Shown: positions 26,210 through 36,000 of the stretch, piece after piece
Layout: each line of letters opens with the position of its first letter
Numbering within the stretch: the first letter of the stretch is position 1
Notes under the pieces: generated by a model
What the model saw: the letters and a program-made list of their open reading frames with translations, nothing else
Database searches by the model: none
What the model was told of the DNA's origin: nothing
Translations under genes and position numbers: made by a program
From: Streptococcus suis
GTDB lineage: Bacteria; Bacillota; Bacilli; Lactobacillales; Streptococcaceae
Assembly (NCBI GenBank): GCA_029593465.1
Contig: JAKTNK010000003.1
Coordinates: 62,001 to 126,000 of the forward strand
DNA length: 64,000 nt
Reading direction: 5' to 3'

Positions 26210-27964
26210 TTATTTACGTTTTGGTGGGTTATGGATAGCTTCTCCAAGAACGTCTGCAAAGGCTTCGTACATTACTTCAGAGAAGGTTGGGTGACCGTGA
26301 ATTGACAGAAGCAATTCATCCACGGTTAATTCATTTTCCATGATGGTTGCGGCTTCGTTAATCATCTCTGCAGCTGCAGGTCCAATGATATGAACGCCAA
26401 GGATTTCATGGTATTTGCTATCAGCGATAACTTTAACAAAACCTTGTGCTTCATTTGACGCAATAGCACGTCCATTACCTGTAAAGCTATTTTTACCGAT
26501 AAGGATATCACCGTATTTGGCACGAGCGTCTTCTTCAGTCATACCGACCATAGCAACTTCTGGATGGGTGTAAACTGCCGCTGGGGTAAACTCAAGATTT
26601 GCCTTACGAACGTTACCATGCATTGCATTTTCAGCAGCGACTTCACCCATACGGTAAGCTGCGTGTGCAAGCATTTTGGTGCCGTTAACATCACCTGGCG
26701 CATAGATACCTGGGATTGAGGTTTCTTGATAGTCATTAACCTTGATACGGTTACGATCCATCTCGAGGTTAAGGTTCTCAAGACCGTTCATTTGTGGCAC
26801 ACGACCAATTGAAAGAAGGGCTTTTTCAGCGACAACTTCTGAACCATCGTTGAGTTTCAAGGTTAATTGGTTGTTGGCTTCAACAATCTCTTCAACCCCA
26901 ACAGATGTTTTGATTGTCATGCCTTTTTTCGCCAGAATCTTTTGCAGTTCCAGTGAAACCTCTTTATCCATTGCTGGGATGATGCGGTCAGCCATTTCGA
27001 TAACGGTAACCTCAACACCATAAGATGCCCAAACAAGACCAAGTTCAACGCCGACAACACCACCACCCATGACTGCAAGTGATTTTGGCATTTCACGAAG
27101 GTCAAGAATGTCATCAGAGGTCAAGACAAGTTTAGAGTCAATTCCTGGAATGTTAATCCGTGATACTTTTGAACCTGTGGCTAAGATAATGTTGCGACCT
27201 TTAATCGTTTCTGAACCAATCGTCACGGTCTTATCGGGATTAACTTGTCCAAGTCCGTTGAAGATAGCCACTTTGTTGGCTTTGAGAAGCCCTTGAACAC
27301 CGCCTGTTAAGGTTTTAACAACAGAGTTCTTGAAGTCAACGGTTTTATCCATATCAATCGTGTAGTTGGTTGAGGCAAGATTGATACCACGACCAGCTGC
27401 ATGCTTGATACCATCAAGGATTTCAGCGTTTTTAAGGTAGGTCTTAGTTGGGATACAGCCCACATTCAAGCAGGTACCACCAAATTCTGACTTTTCAACA
27501 ATGGCAATCTTACCACCAAGTTGAGCCCCACGGATAGCAGCGTAGTAACCAGCAGGTCCACCACCAACAACGACAATGTCGTATTCATTGTCAGCTAGTG
27601 GCGTTTTATCAGCTTTTGCAACTTCTTGTAGCGGCGCTTTAGGAACTTCAAGTCCAGCTGCTTCAAGCTCTTCTGTTGTGCGAACCACATCAGATGATGC
27701 CGGTGAAGCCACATCAACTTCCTCACCAGCTTCACCGATGTAACCAATCGTTTCGGTTACAGGGACTGTTTCACCAGCTTGGCGAGTGATTTTTAACAGA
27801 ACACCAGAATCCTCTGCTTCGATTTCCATGTTTGTCTTGTCTGACATGATTTCAAGGAGAACATCACCTTCGGCAACAGTGTCACCTTCGGCTTTTTTCC
27901 ACTCGATGATTTCACCCTCGGCCATGTCAACACCGAGTTTTGGCATAATAATTTCAACAGCCAT
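26210..27964 (-). CDS. pdhD: Dihydrolipoamide dehydrogenase (E3) with N-terminal lipoyl domain
   Basis: 584 residues. Residues 1-81 form a lipoyl domain with the lipoylated Lys43 in SDKTN. A linker leads to the flavoprotein disulfide reductase: FAD GGGPAG (about 135), redox-active CLNVGC, an NAD-binding GGGVVGVE, and the C-terminal dimerisation His-Glu motif HGHPTFSE. It reoxidises dihydrolipoamide with NAD+. E3 with its own lipoyl domain is known in streptococci. Its lipoyl domain is identical in protein sequence to that of pdhC, with about 95% identical DNA. It is last in the pdhABCD operon, which ends at the hairpin at 26156. Confidence 0.96.
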   Translation of the reverse strand: MAVEIIMPKLGVDMAEGEIIEWKKAEGDTVAEGDVLLEIMSDKTNMEIEAEDSGVLLKITRQAGETVPVTETIGYIGEAGEEVDVASPASSDVVRTTEELEAAGLEVPKAPLQEVAKADKTPLADNEYDIVVVGGGPAGYYAAIRGAQLGGKIAIVEKSEFGGTCLNVGCIPTKTYLKNAEILDGIKHAAGRGINLASTNYTIDMDKTVDFKNSVVKTLTGGVQGLLKANKVAIFNGLGQVNPDKTVTIGSETIKGRNIILATGSKVSRINIPGIDSKLVLTSDDILDLREMPKSLAVMGGGVVGVELGLVWASYGVEVTVIEMADRIIPAMDKEVSLELQKILAKKGMTIKTSVGVEEIVEANNQLTLKLNDGSEVVAEKALLSIGRVPQMNGLENLNLEMDRNRIKVNDYQETSIPGIYAPGDVNGTKMLAHAAYRMGEVAAENAMHGNVRKANLEFTPAAVYTHPEVAMVGMTEEDARAKYGDILIGKNSFTGNGRAIASNEAQGFVKVIADSKYHEILGVHIIGPAAAEMINEAATIMENELTVDELLLSIHGHPTFSEVMYEAFADVLGEAIHNPPKRK

Positions 27965-28095
27965 TATTGATTTCCTTTCGTGAGATAGATTGGATATGGG
28001 AGAAAAACTCTATTCAAGCTCCATCACACTGAAACTTTATCAGACTCTGCTCCCAATCCCATTTTGAGTGAGATAACTGCGTTAGAGTCGTCTTA

Positions 28096-29478
28096 TCAGA
28101 TAAGCAATTCAAATGGGTTTTCCATCAATTTCTTGAGGTCAACCATGAATTTAGCACCATTCATACCGTCAACCAAACGGTGGTCGATGGTCAAGCACAT
28201 CGCCATGATTGGACGTGCAACGATTTCACCATCAACAACGATTGGGGTTGGGATTGTTGCACCGACACCAAGGATAGCTGAGTTTGGTTGATTAATGATT
28301 GGGTTAAAGGTCTTGGTGCCAAACATCCCCAAGTTGGTGATTGAGAAGGTTGAACCAGACATTTCAGCCGCTTTTAACTTGCCGCTTTGAGCTTTCTTGA
28401 TAACGTCTTTTGAAGCTAACACAAAGTCTGAGAGGCTCATTTTATCTGCACCATGAACAACTGGCACAACAAGGCCATCGTCAAGACCTACGGCAATTCC
28501 AAGGTTGACAAAACGGTGGAGTTCGATGTCGTTGGCATCGTTGATGAGTGACGCATTCATGTACTCATGTTCCGGTTTCATCAATGTTTTGACAACTGCC
28601 ATACCAATCAAGTCTGTGAAGCTAACTTTGAGACCTGTTTTGGCCATGATTGGGTCAATAAGTTTCTTACGCAGAGCTATCATCTCTGTCATATCAATAT
28701 CATAGTTAAGCGTAAAGGTAGGGGCAGTCAAGTAAGAATTGGTCATTCCTTTTGAAATGGCCTTACGCATAGCTGACATCGGTTTAATTTCCACACCTTC
28801 AGGAAGCTCAACCACTTTTTCTTCCTTAACAGGCGCTGCTGCTGCAGCTGGTTGCTTAGCGGCAAGAACAGCAAGAATATCTTCTTTTTTAACTTTACCA
28901 GCAAATCCTGAACCTGTAATCGTTGCAAGGTCAATACCTTCTGCTTCAGCCATTTTACGAGCCAGTGGGGTCGCTTTAGGTTGAGCACCTTTGAAGTTTT
29001 CAACATCTTCTGCATGAACACGTCCCTTAGGACCAGAGCCAGGAACAAGTCCTAAATCAACTCCTTGTTCACGCGCCAAGCGACGAGCTGCTGGGGTTGC
29101 ACGTACTTTACCCCCTTGACCTTGTGATTTTGCAATCGCAGCCGCTGGTGCTAATGTTGCTTCAGGCGCTGCAGTAGGGGCTGGAGCTGCTTTTGCTACC
29201 GGTGCAGGCTCAGAACTTGCAGCCTCTGTGATGTCTTCACCAGCTTCACCAATGTAACCAATCGTTTCGGTTACAGGGACCGTTTCACCAGCTTGACGTG
29301 TGATTTTTAAAAGAACACCGGAATCTTCTGCTTCGATTTCCATGTTCGTCTTATCTGACATGATTTCAAGGAGAACATCGCCTTCGGCAACAGTGTCACC
29401 TTCGGCTTTTTTCCACTCGATGATTTCACCCTCGGCCATGTCAACACCGAGTTTCGGCATAATAATTTCGACAGCCAT
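28096..29478 (-). CDS. pdhC: Dihydrolipoamide acetyltransferase (E2) of pyruvate dehydrogenase
   Basis: 460 residues. Domains in order: lipoyl (1-81, Lys43); an Ala/Pro-rich linker; two tandem peripheral subunit-binding domains at about 125-160 (ATPAARRLAREQGVDL...GSGPKGRV) and 168-204 (ATPLARKMAEAEGIDL...GSGFAGKV); and the acyltransferase core ending in DHRLVDGMNGAKF with catalytic His and Asp. It forms the complex core and transfers acetyl groups to CoA. Two adjacent subunit-binding domains are less usual than one. The gene sits between pdhB and pdhD with gaps of about 120-130 bases. Confidence 0.96.
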   Translation of the reverse strand: MAVEIIMPKLGVDMAEGEIIEWKKAEGDTVAEGDVLLEIMSDKTNMEIEAEDSGVLLKITRQAGETVPVTETIGYIGEAGEDITEAASSEPAPVAKAAPAPTAAPEATLAPAAAIAKSQGQGGKVRATPAARRLAREQGVDLGLVPGSGPKGRVHAEDVENFKGAQPKATPLARKMAEAEGIDLATITGSGFAGKVKKEDILAVLAAKQPAAAAAPVKEEKVVELPEGVEIKPMSAMRKAISKGMTNSYLTAPTFTLNYDIDMTEMIALRKKLIDPIMAKTGLKVSFTDLIGMAVVKTLMKPEHEYMNASLINDANDIELHRFVNLGIAVGLDDGLVVPVVHGADKMSLSDFVLASKDVIKKAQSGKLKAAEMSGSTFSITNLGMFGTKTFNPIINQPNSAILGVGATIPTPIVVDGEIVARPIMAMCLTIDHRLVDGMNGAKFMVDLKKLMENPFELLI

Positions 29479-29595
29479 AGTATTCCTTTCCTAGGATAGT
29501 TTGGGATTAATCCCTTATTGTAGATAATCGTTCAGCAAGAGAAGGGACCTATCCTAGGTTCCCTTTTTCCATCTAAACGCCTTATCTAAGGGGTG

Positions 29596-30594
29596 TTAGT
29601 TACCATTGTTAGCCATTTTACGGATGGCTGCTTTGATTTTCTCAACATCTGGTAAAATGGCTTGTTCAAGCACGCGTGCGTATGGTACTGGCACATCTTC
29701 TGAAGCCAAACGAACAATTGGGTAATCCAAGTAATCAAAAGCGTCACTTTCAGTCACTTTAGCAGCAATTTCACCGATAAATCCACCTGTCTTATAAGCA
29801 TCATTAACAAGCATCAATTTACCTGTCTTCTTAACAGAATCCACAATCATGTCCAAATCAAGTGGAATCAAGGTACGCGGATCTACCACTTCAACATCGA
29901 TGCCCTCTTCAGCCACTTCCTCTGCTGCTTGAAGAACACGCTCTAACATGCGGCCGTAAGAAACGATGGTGAGATCTTTTCCTTCACGTTTAATATCGCC
30001 TTTTCCTAGTGGAATGTAGAAGTCTGGGTCTTGATTAACTTCTTCTTTTTTACCATAGAGAGCTTTAGGTTCCATAAAGATAACAATGTTGTTATCGCGA
30101 ATAGATGACTTCAAGAGGCCTTTAGCTTCATTGGCTGTTCCAGGCGCAACAACCTTAATCCCTGGAATGTGCGTCAACCATGCTTCAAGTGATTGCGAGT
30201 GTTGGGCTGCTGAACCGATACCAGAACCAGATGCCACACGGAAGGTAACAGGTGTCTTAAGACCACCACCAAACATATAGTTGTTTTTAGCACCGTTGTT
30301 AACGATTGCATCCATCATGATGGTAATAAAGTCCATGAAGGTCACATCAACGATTGGACGAAGTCCTGTAATCGCTGCACCGATAGCTGCACCTGAGATA
30401 GCTGCTTCTGAAATCGGAGTGTCTTTAACACGCTTTGGACCAAACTCTTCGAGCATCCCTACCGAAGTACCGAAGTCACCCCCATAAACACCCACATCTT
30501 CTCCCATAAGAAAGATATTGTCGTCTTTACGCATTTCTTCAGACATAGCAAGGTTTACGGCTTCACGTAAAGCCATTAATTTTGTTTCTGTCAT
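29596..30594 (-). CDS. pdhB: Pyruvate dehydrogenase E1 beta subunit
   Basis: 332 residues. Transketolase-like pyrimidine-binding domain (MGEDVGVYGGDFGTSVGM, ISEAAISGAAIGAA with the conserved Glu for the TPP aminopyrimidine) and C-terminal transketolase domain (LTIVSYGRML, VEVVDPRTLIPLD). With PdhA it decarboxylates pyruvate on TPP and acetylates the E2 lipoyl group. It starts 26 bases after pdhA in the same operon. The substrate could also be acetoin in AcoA/B homologues, but the complete four-gene set beside lplA favours pyruvate. Confidence 0.95.
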   Translation of the reverse strand: MTETKLMALREAVNLAMSEEMRKDDNIFLMGEDVGVYGGDFGTSVGMLEEFGPKRVKDTPISEAAISGAAIGAAITGLRPIVDVTFMDFITIMMDAIVNNGAKNNYMFGGGLKTPVTFRVASGSGIGSAAQHSQSLEAWLTHIPGIKVVAPGTANEAKGLLKSSIRDNNIVIFMEPKALYGKKEEVNQDPDFYIPLGKGDIKREGKDLTIVSYGRMLERVLQAAEEVAEEGIDVEVVDPRTLIPLDLDMIVDSVKKTGKLMLVNDAYKTGGFIGEIAAKVTESDAFDYLDYPIVRLASEDVPVPYARVLEQAILPDVEKIKAAIRKMANNGN

Positions 30595-30620
30595 TATCTA
30601 TTTCCTCTACCTTTCCACTC

Positions 30621-31589
30621 TTAGTCAACCCATACATCTTCAAAAGCAACTGAAAGCTCTGGGAATGGGCTGTTTTCAGCAAATTCGTAAGCTTCATCAA
30701 CTTCTCGTTTCACCTGCTCTTGGATAGCATCTAATTCTTCATCCGTTGCAATCCCTTCAGAGGTTAAGTAAGCACGATACTTAAGCATTGGGTCTTTTTC
30801 TTTCCACTCTGCAACTTCTTCTTTGGTGCGGTATTTACCAGCATCAGAAGTCGAATGGCCAAACCAGCGGTAAGTCTCTACTTCAACAATGGCAGGACCG
30901 TTGCCTCCACGAACATGCTCAACCGCTTTGCCCATGGTTTCATAAACAGCCAAGACATCATTACCATCTTCACAGTAGAAGCCAGGAATACCATAAGCTT
31001 CTGCACGCGTGTAAAGGTGAGGGGTGTTTGTCGCATTATGGATATCCATAGAGATACCATAGCGGTTATTGATAATAAAGAAGATAACAGGTAATTTCCA
31101 AGTCGCTGCCATATTGACAGACTCATGGAATGACCCTTCATTTGTGGCACCGTCTCCTGAAAATGCAACAGCAATGTTACCTGTCTCTTTGTATTGTTGG
31201 GTTAGGGCAGAACCTGTTGCAAGAGCATAACCACCACCAACGATACCATTTGTTCCGTAGTTTCCTTTTTCAAAGTCTGCCAAGTGCATAGAGCCCCCAC
31301 GACCTTTTGAAACACCGGTAGCTTTGCCAGCAAGCTCAGCCATCATACCTTTAAGATCCATATCTTTAGCGATTGACTGACCGTGACCACGGTGATTTGA
31401 GAAAATCAAATCATCGTAACTCAAGTGCGCTACTGCACCAACGTTGGCTGCTTCTTCTCCAACTGAGAAGTGAGTCATCCCTTGTACAAAGCCGCGACGA
31501 ACGAGTTTGTTGATACGCATATCAAATTCACGGATACGTTCCATTTTCAAAAACATATCCAGGTATTGTTCTTTAGACAAAGTAACCAT
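30621..31589 (-). CDS. pdhA: Pyruvate dehydrogenase E1 alpha subunit
   Basis: 322 residues. TPP/Mg site GDGATNEGSFHESVNMAATWKL...NN is present, with a conserved YRWFGHSTSD phosphorylation-loop region. ATG 31587-31589 (MVTLSKEQYLDMF) was chosen because GGAGG lies 5 bases before it; the open frame runs 9 codons further up. It is first in the pdhABCD operon, which links glycolysis to acetyl-CoA under aerobic or carbon-limited conditions. The promoter carries an adjacent cre-like site, so CcpA control is likely. Confidence 0.95.
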   Translation of the reverse strand: MVTLSKEQYLDMFLKMERIREFDMRINKLVRRGFVQGMTHFSVGEEAANVGAVAHLSYDDLIFSNHRGHGQSIAKDMDLKGMMAELAGKATGVSKGRGGSMHLADFEKGNYGTNGIVGGGYALATGSALTQQYKETGNIAVAFSGDGATNEGSFHESVNMAATWKLPVIFFIINNRYGISMDIHNATNTPHLYTRAEAYGIPGFYCEDGNDVLAVYETMGKAVEHVRGGNGPAIVEVETYRWFGHSTSDAGKYRTKEEVAEWKEKDPMLKYRAYLTSEGIATDEELDAIQEQVKREVDEAYEFAENSPFPELSVAFEDVWVD

Positions 31590-31621
31590 ACTGTCCTCCA
31601 ATAATATATTAATCATCTTCC

Positions 31622-31650
31622 ATGATAACGTAAATATTCACAATTTGCAA
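31622..31650 (-). promoter_or_regulatory. pdh operon promoter
   Basis: TTGCAA (31645-31650), 17 bases, TATCAT (31622-31627) on the minus strand. The leader is about 27 bases. Confidence 0.75.
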
Positions 31651-31654
31651 GAAA

Positions 31655-31668
31655 ATGAAACGCTTTCT
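31655..31668 (-). promoter_or_regulatory. cre-like site next to the pdh promoter
   Basis: AGAAAGCGTTTCAT on the minus strand matches the core of the CcpA site (GNAANCGNT) with mismatches at the edges. It is centred about 46 bases upstream of the predicted start, which suits either activation or repression. Confidence 0.4.
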
Positions 31669-31760
31669 AGCTTGTCATAGCGAGCTTTTTCTTTATTGAA
31701 GTTATTATTTTCACAAACTTTTTTAGAGGGCTATAACTCTTAAAACTATTCCTAGAAAAA

Positions 31761-31801
31761 CTAAAAAACACTATCTAGAAAGACCTTTCCAGATAGTGTT
31801 T
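31761..31801. terminator. Terminator after the FMN reductase gene
   Basis: AAAACACTATCT / AGATAGTGTTTT with an inner GAAAG/TTTC stem and T-runs on both strands. Confidence 0.9.
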
Positions 31802-31816
31802 TTATTGGGTAAACGC

Positions 31817-32362
31817 TTAGTCAAGAGCTGATAGAAGAGCATCCACTTGCTTGCTCAAGTGCTCTGATACTTCTTCGGTTGGGACAAATAAACCATCAGC
31901 CCATGCTGAGTCATTGATTCTTGATGTGGTAAAGTCATCCACCAAGTTCAAGCGGATAAATGGCAACAAATCACGGTAAATAGCTGCTGCTTGTTCACGG
32001 CCACTATTAGCGACAAGAGAAACTGTTGAGACCTTGCCATGAATAGCTGACTCTGCTGCTGGATTGCTTAAATCAAGAGAACGTGATAGCCAGTCGAGAA
32101 GGTTTTTAACTGAACCTGGAATAGAAGAGTTGTAAACAGGTGAGAAAATCCAAATCGCATCAGCTGCTTGAGCGGCTTCGCGGACTTTTGCAACAGAAGC
32201 TGGTGTTGCTGCTTCCAAATCTTGTGAAAACACAGGGACTTCAGACCAATCAAGGTAAGAAACGTTTGCTTTGCCTTCTAATGCTTTCTCTGCTAACTTA
32301 GCCATTTGATGGTTGAAAGAACCTTGACGAAGGGAACCAACGATAAATAAAATGTTTTTCAT
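31817..32362 (-). CDS. NADPH-dependent FMN reductase family protein
   Basis: 181 residues, flavodoxin-like fold. The flavin phosphate loop GSLRQGSFN (9-17) and SPVYNSSIPGSVKNLLDWLSR are the family marks. Such proteins reduce flavins, quinones or azo compounds with NAD(P)H in the cytosol. A MarR regulator gene lies 96 bases upstream on the same strand, a common pairing in quinone or electrophile stress. A 10-bp palindrome ACTAATTAGT (32388-32397) near its start may be an operator. The physiological substrate is unknown. Confidence 0.85.
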   Translation of the reverse strand: MKNILFIVGSLRQGSFNHQMAKLAEKALEGKANVSYLDWSEVPVFSQDLEAATPASVAKVREAAQAADAIWIFSPVYNSSIPGSVKNLLDWLSRSLDLSNPAAESAIHGKVSTVSLVANSGREQAAAIYRDLLPFIRLNLVDDFTTSRINDSAWADGLFVPTEEVSEHLSKQVDALLSALD

Positions 32363-32387
32363 GTGCTTTCTCCTTTAAGAAAATGAT

Positions 32388-32397
32388 ACTAATTAGT
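32388..32397. promoter_or_regulatory. Palindrome upstream of the FMN reductase gene
   Basis: ACTAATTAGT, perfect 10-bp palindrome about 26-35 bases before the start codon. It is a candidate regulator site of MarR type. Confidence 0.3.
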
Positions 32398-32458
32398 TGT
32401 TTTTGTTGCTATGTAGTAGATAATAACAAAGACTTCTTCTTTTGTAAAGAACAATGCA

Positions 32459-32887
32459 CTACAACTGCTTAAATTTTTTCAGAAGCTCAATTAATTGCAA
32501 CTGCTCTGCCTCTGTCATCACTGAAAAAGACGCCTCAACACGCGCAATATGCTCTGGCAAAATCCTTTCAATCAAGCGGCGACCTTCTGCCGTTAACCCA
32601 ATCAGGTAAGCCCTTTTATCCTTGTCATCACGGTGACGATAAATCCAGCCATTACGAGCCATATTCTTTAAGACAACCGTCATATTACCAGAAGTAGCTA
32701 GGATAGAATCAATCAGCTTACTAATGGTCATCTCTCCTTTGCTGTAAAGCACATCCAGAACACTAAATTGGGTCGGTGTAATCTGGTACTTTTTAAAGAC
32801 ACAGGCCCCTGCCGCATCGAGCGTTCGTTCTGCCTTACGAAAAACAACCATAGCTTTCAAAGCGGTGTTATTATCCTGTTGGCTCAT
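32459..32887 (-). CDS. MarR-family transcriptional regulator
   Basis: 142 residues, the usual MarR size. A winged HTH runs from ITPTQFSVLDVLYSKGEMTISKLIDSI to DKDKRAYLIGLTAEGRRLIE (wing with Asp-Lys-Arg). N- and C-terminal helices form the dimer. It is likely the regulator of the FMN reductase gene downstream and of itself; an inverted repeat TGATA-N9-TATCA spans its -10 and start region. Ligand unknown. It has a consensus promoter. Confidence 0.88.
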   Translation of the reverse strand: MSQQDNNTALKAMVVFRKAERTLDAAGACVFKKYQITPTQFSVLDVLYSKGEMTISKLIDSILATSGNMTVVLKNMARNGWIYRHRDDKDKRAYLIGLTAEGRRLIERILPEHIARVEASFSVMTEAEQLQLIELLKKFKQL

Positions 32888-32911
32888 TCTCTCACCTTCT
32901 TTCGATTTTTC

Positions 32912-32930
32912 TGATAGCGTAGTGTTATCA
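32912..32930. promoter_or_regulatory. Possible MarR autoregulatory operator
   Basis: TGATA-N9-TATCA inverted repeat overlapping the -10 and predicted transcription start of the marR-type gene. Confidence 0.35.
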
Positions 32931-32955
32931 TATCATCAGACACTTATTTGGTCAA
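32927..32955 (-). promoter_or_regulatory. MarR-type gene promoter
   Basis: TTGACC (32950-32955), 17 bases, TATGAT (32927-32932), minus strand. Confidence 0.75.
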
Positions 32956-32956
32956 T

Positions 32957-32992
32957 AAAAACAGGGTTTGAGTCCGCTCAAATCCCTGTTTT
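32957..32992. terminator. polC terminator
   Basis: AAAACAGGG-TTTGAG / CTCAAA-T-CCCTGTTTT stem with one bulged T and a 4-nt loop. It immediately abuts the -35 of the MarR-type gene. Confidence 0.85.
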
Positions 32993-33027
32993 ACACTATT
33001 TTTAAATGCTATTATCTGAGTTTTAGA

Positions 33028-36000
33028 TTAGTCAAAAAAATCATCAAATAAACTTAACTGATTGTCTTCTGGGAGATTTCCTAAAATGCCCATATCAGAC
33101 ATTTTTTCAACCAAGGTCGATGAAAGACCTCCACGTTTACGCAGTTCTGTCTTAGATAAAAATTCCCCTTCTTGACGTGCCTTGACGAGCTGCTTTGCAA
33201 CGTTTTCACCAAGTCCTTCTAAAGCTATAAAAGGAGGAATTAGCGTATCACCATCCATGATAAAGTCAATCGCATCGCTACGATAAAGGTCTAATTTCCC
33301 AAACTGATAGCCACGCTCCAACATCTCATTCACCAGCTCCAGAGTGGTAAAGAGGTCATTTTCCACATTGGTCGCCTCATTACGCTGTTTCTTTTCCATA
33401 ATATCTTTCATCCTAGCCTTAACAGCTGCCAAACCACCACTCATGGTCTTTAATTCGAAAGCTTTGGCCCGAATGGAGAAGTAAGCGCAGTAGTAACACA
33501 AGGGATAATGGACTTTAAAGTAGGCTACCCGAAGAGCCATCAAAACGTAGGCAGCGGCATGGGCTTTGGGGAACATGTACTTGATTTTACCACAAGATTC
33601 AATGTACCAATCAGGCACCTGATTATCACGCATGGCTTGGATATAGCCGTTACGTTCTTCTTCTGGAATTTTCAACCATAAGCCCTTACGCACCCGCTCC
33701 ATAATGGTAAAGGCCAGTTTTGGCTCCAAGCCTTTGTGCATGAGGTAAACCATGATATCATCACGACACCCGATAACCGTCGATAGATCCGCGATGCCTT
33801 GCTTAATCAAATCTTGCGCATTGCCCAACCAAACGTCCGTTCCATGGGACAATCCTGACAGCTGCAACAACTCAGCAAAGGTCGTTGGTCTGGTCTCATT
33901 GACCATGCCTCGCACAAAGTTGGTGCCAAATTCTGGAATCCCAAGCATTCCTGTCGGGGTACCAATCTGCTCTTCGGTCACCCCTAAAATGTCCGTTCCA
34001 GAAAAGAGCGCCATCACCCCTGGATCATCTGGGGAAATTTCCGACAAGTCAACGCCGGACAAGTCTTGCAAACGTCGAATCATGGTCGGATCATCGTGTC
34101 CTAGGATATCTAGCTTCAAGATATTCTCATCAATATCATGGAAGTTAAAATGGGTGGTCTGCCATTCTGCTGAGGTATCATCGGCTGGATACTGCACTGG
34201 GGTAAAGTCATAGACATCCATATAGTTAGGAATAACGACAATCCCACCTGGGTGCTGACCTGTCGTACGCTTAACACCTGCTGCCCCCTTGGCTAGGCGA
34301 TCGACTTCAGCATCTGGGTAAAACTTACCGTAATCACGCTCATAGCCTTTGACGAAACCATAGGCGGTCTTGTCTGCTACGGTACCAACGGTTCCAGCTC
34401 GAAAAGCATATTCTTCCCCAAAGATATCACGGACATCTAAATGGGCAGACGGCTGGTCATCACCTGAAAAGTTAAGATCAATATCAGGTACCTTATCGCC
34501 ATCAAAACCAAGGAAGGTTTCAAAGGGGATATCCTGACCATCTTTTTGATACGACGTTCCACACTCGGGACAGTCCTTGTTTGGTAAATCATAGCCTGAA
34601 CCGTAGGAACCGTCTGTGATGAACTCACTGTGTTGGCACTGTGGGCAGACATAGTGCGGTGGCATGGGGTTAACCTCTGTAATCCCTATCATCGTCGCTA
34701 CAAAGGAAGATCCGACTGACCCACGCGAGCCAACCAAATACCCTCGCTGGTTGGAGCGTTCAACAAGCATTTGTGAAGCGAGATAAATCACAGCAAAGCC
34801 ATTTCCCAAAATAGAGGATAGCTCTTTTTCGATACGCAAGTCGATAATGTCTGGAAGAGGATTGCCATAAATCTCAAAAGCCCTCTTATAGGTCATCTCT
34901 GCCACTGTTTCTTCTGCCTTATCAATGTAAGGGGTGTAGAGATCACCTTTAACGACTTCAATATGGTCAAAACGCTCGGCAAAGTCTTGCGTGTTAGTCA
35001 CAACAACCTCATAAGCCAATTCGTTGCCCAAAAAGGCAAACTCATCCAACATTTCATTGGTGGTGCGGAAATGCGCCTTAGGAAGCGGTGCCGGCATGGC
35101 TCCCTCACCACGTCCGATAGTACGGTTAATCATCGCTCCCTGACCAAGACTACGCACGATGATTTCCCGATAAATTTCCTCTTCGGGCTCAATGTAGTGG
35201 ACGTTACCCGTTGCTAAAACAGGCTTATCCAAGCGACGACCAACTTCAATGAGGTTTTGAATAATCTCTCGTACACCAGCTTCATCTTTAACCGTTCCTT
35301 GAGCAATCAAAGGGGCATAAAGGGCTGGTGGCATGATTTCAATAAAATCGTAGTATTTGGCTGCTTCAACCGCTGCATCCACACCCTTGGTCAGTACAGC
35401 ATCAAAGACTTCCCCTTCAGCACAGGCCGTTCCTAGCAATAAGCCTTCGCGGTGGGAATTCAGCACTGTCCGTGGAATCCGAGCAACGCCTTCAAAATAG
35501 GTAACATTGGAGAGCGACACTAGCTTGAAGACGTTTTTGAGACCAACTTGATTTTGCACATAAATGGTTGCATGTTTGACGCGCGCTTTTTTGTAAGAAT
35601 CATCAGACACCAATTTAGTGTTCAAATCAGCCATATCGGTGATGCCATGGCGGTCTAAGACATCATTGATGAAGATAAACAAAAGACGCCCTGTTGCTTC
35701 TGCATCGTAATTAGCCATATGGTGGTGCTCTAACGACACTTGAAAACGTTTGGTCAAGGGCCCCAAGCCATGACGTTTGTACTCTGGGTAGAGGTTGCGG
35801 GCAAATTCCAAAGTGTCAATAACGGGTTGTGTGATCAGCGGTAGGCCGTAACGTTCGTAGTTGGCATTCATGAAGCCAACGTCAAAGGTAGCATTGTGGG
35901 CAACTAAGACCGTGTCCTGACAAAAAGCTTGAAAGGCTTCTAAAACCTCCTTCAAAGGTTTAGCACCTTGCAAATGCTGGTCCGTAATTCCTGTCAACTC

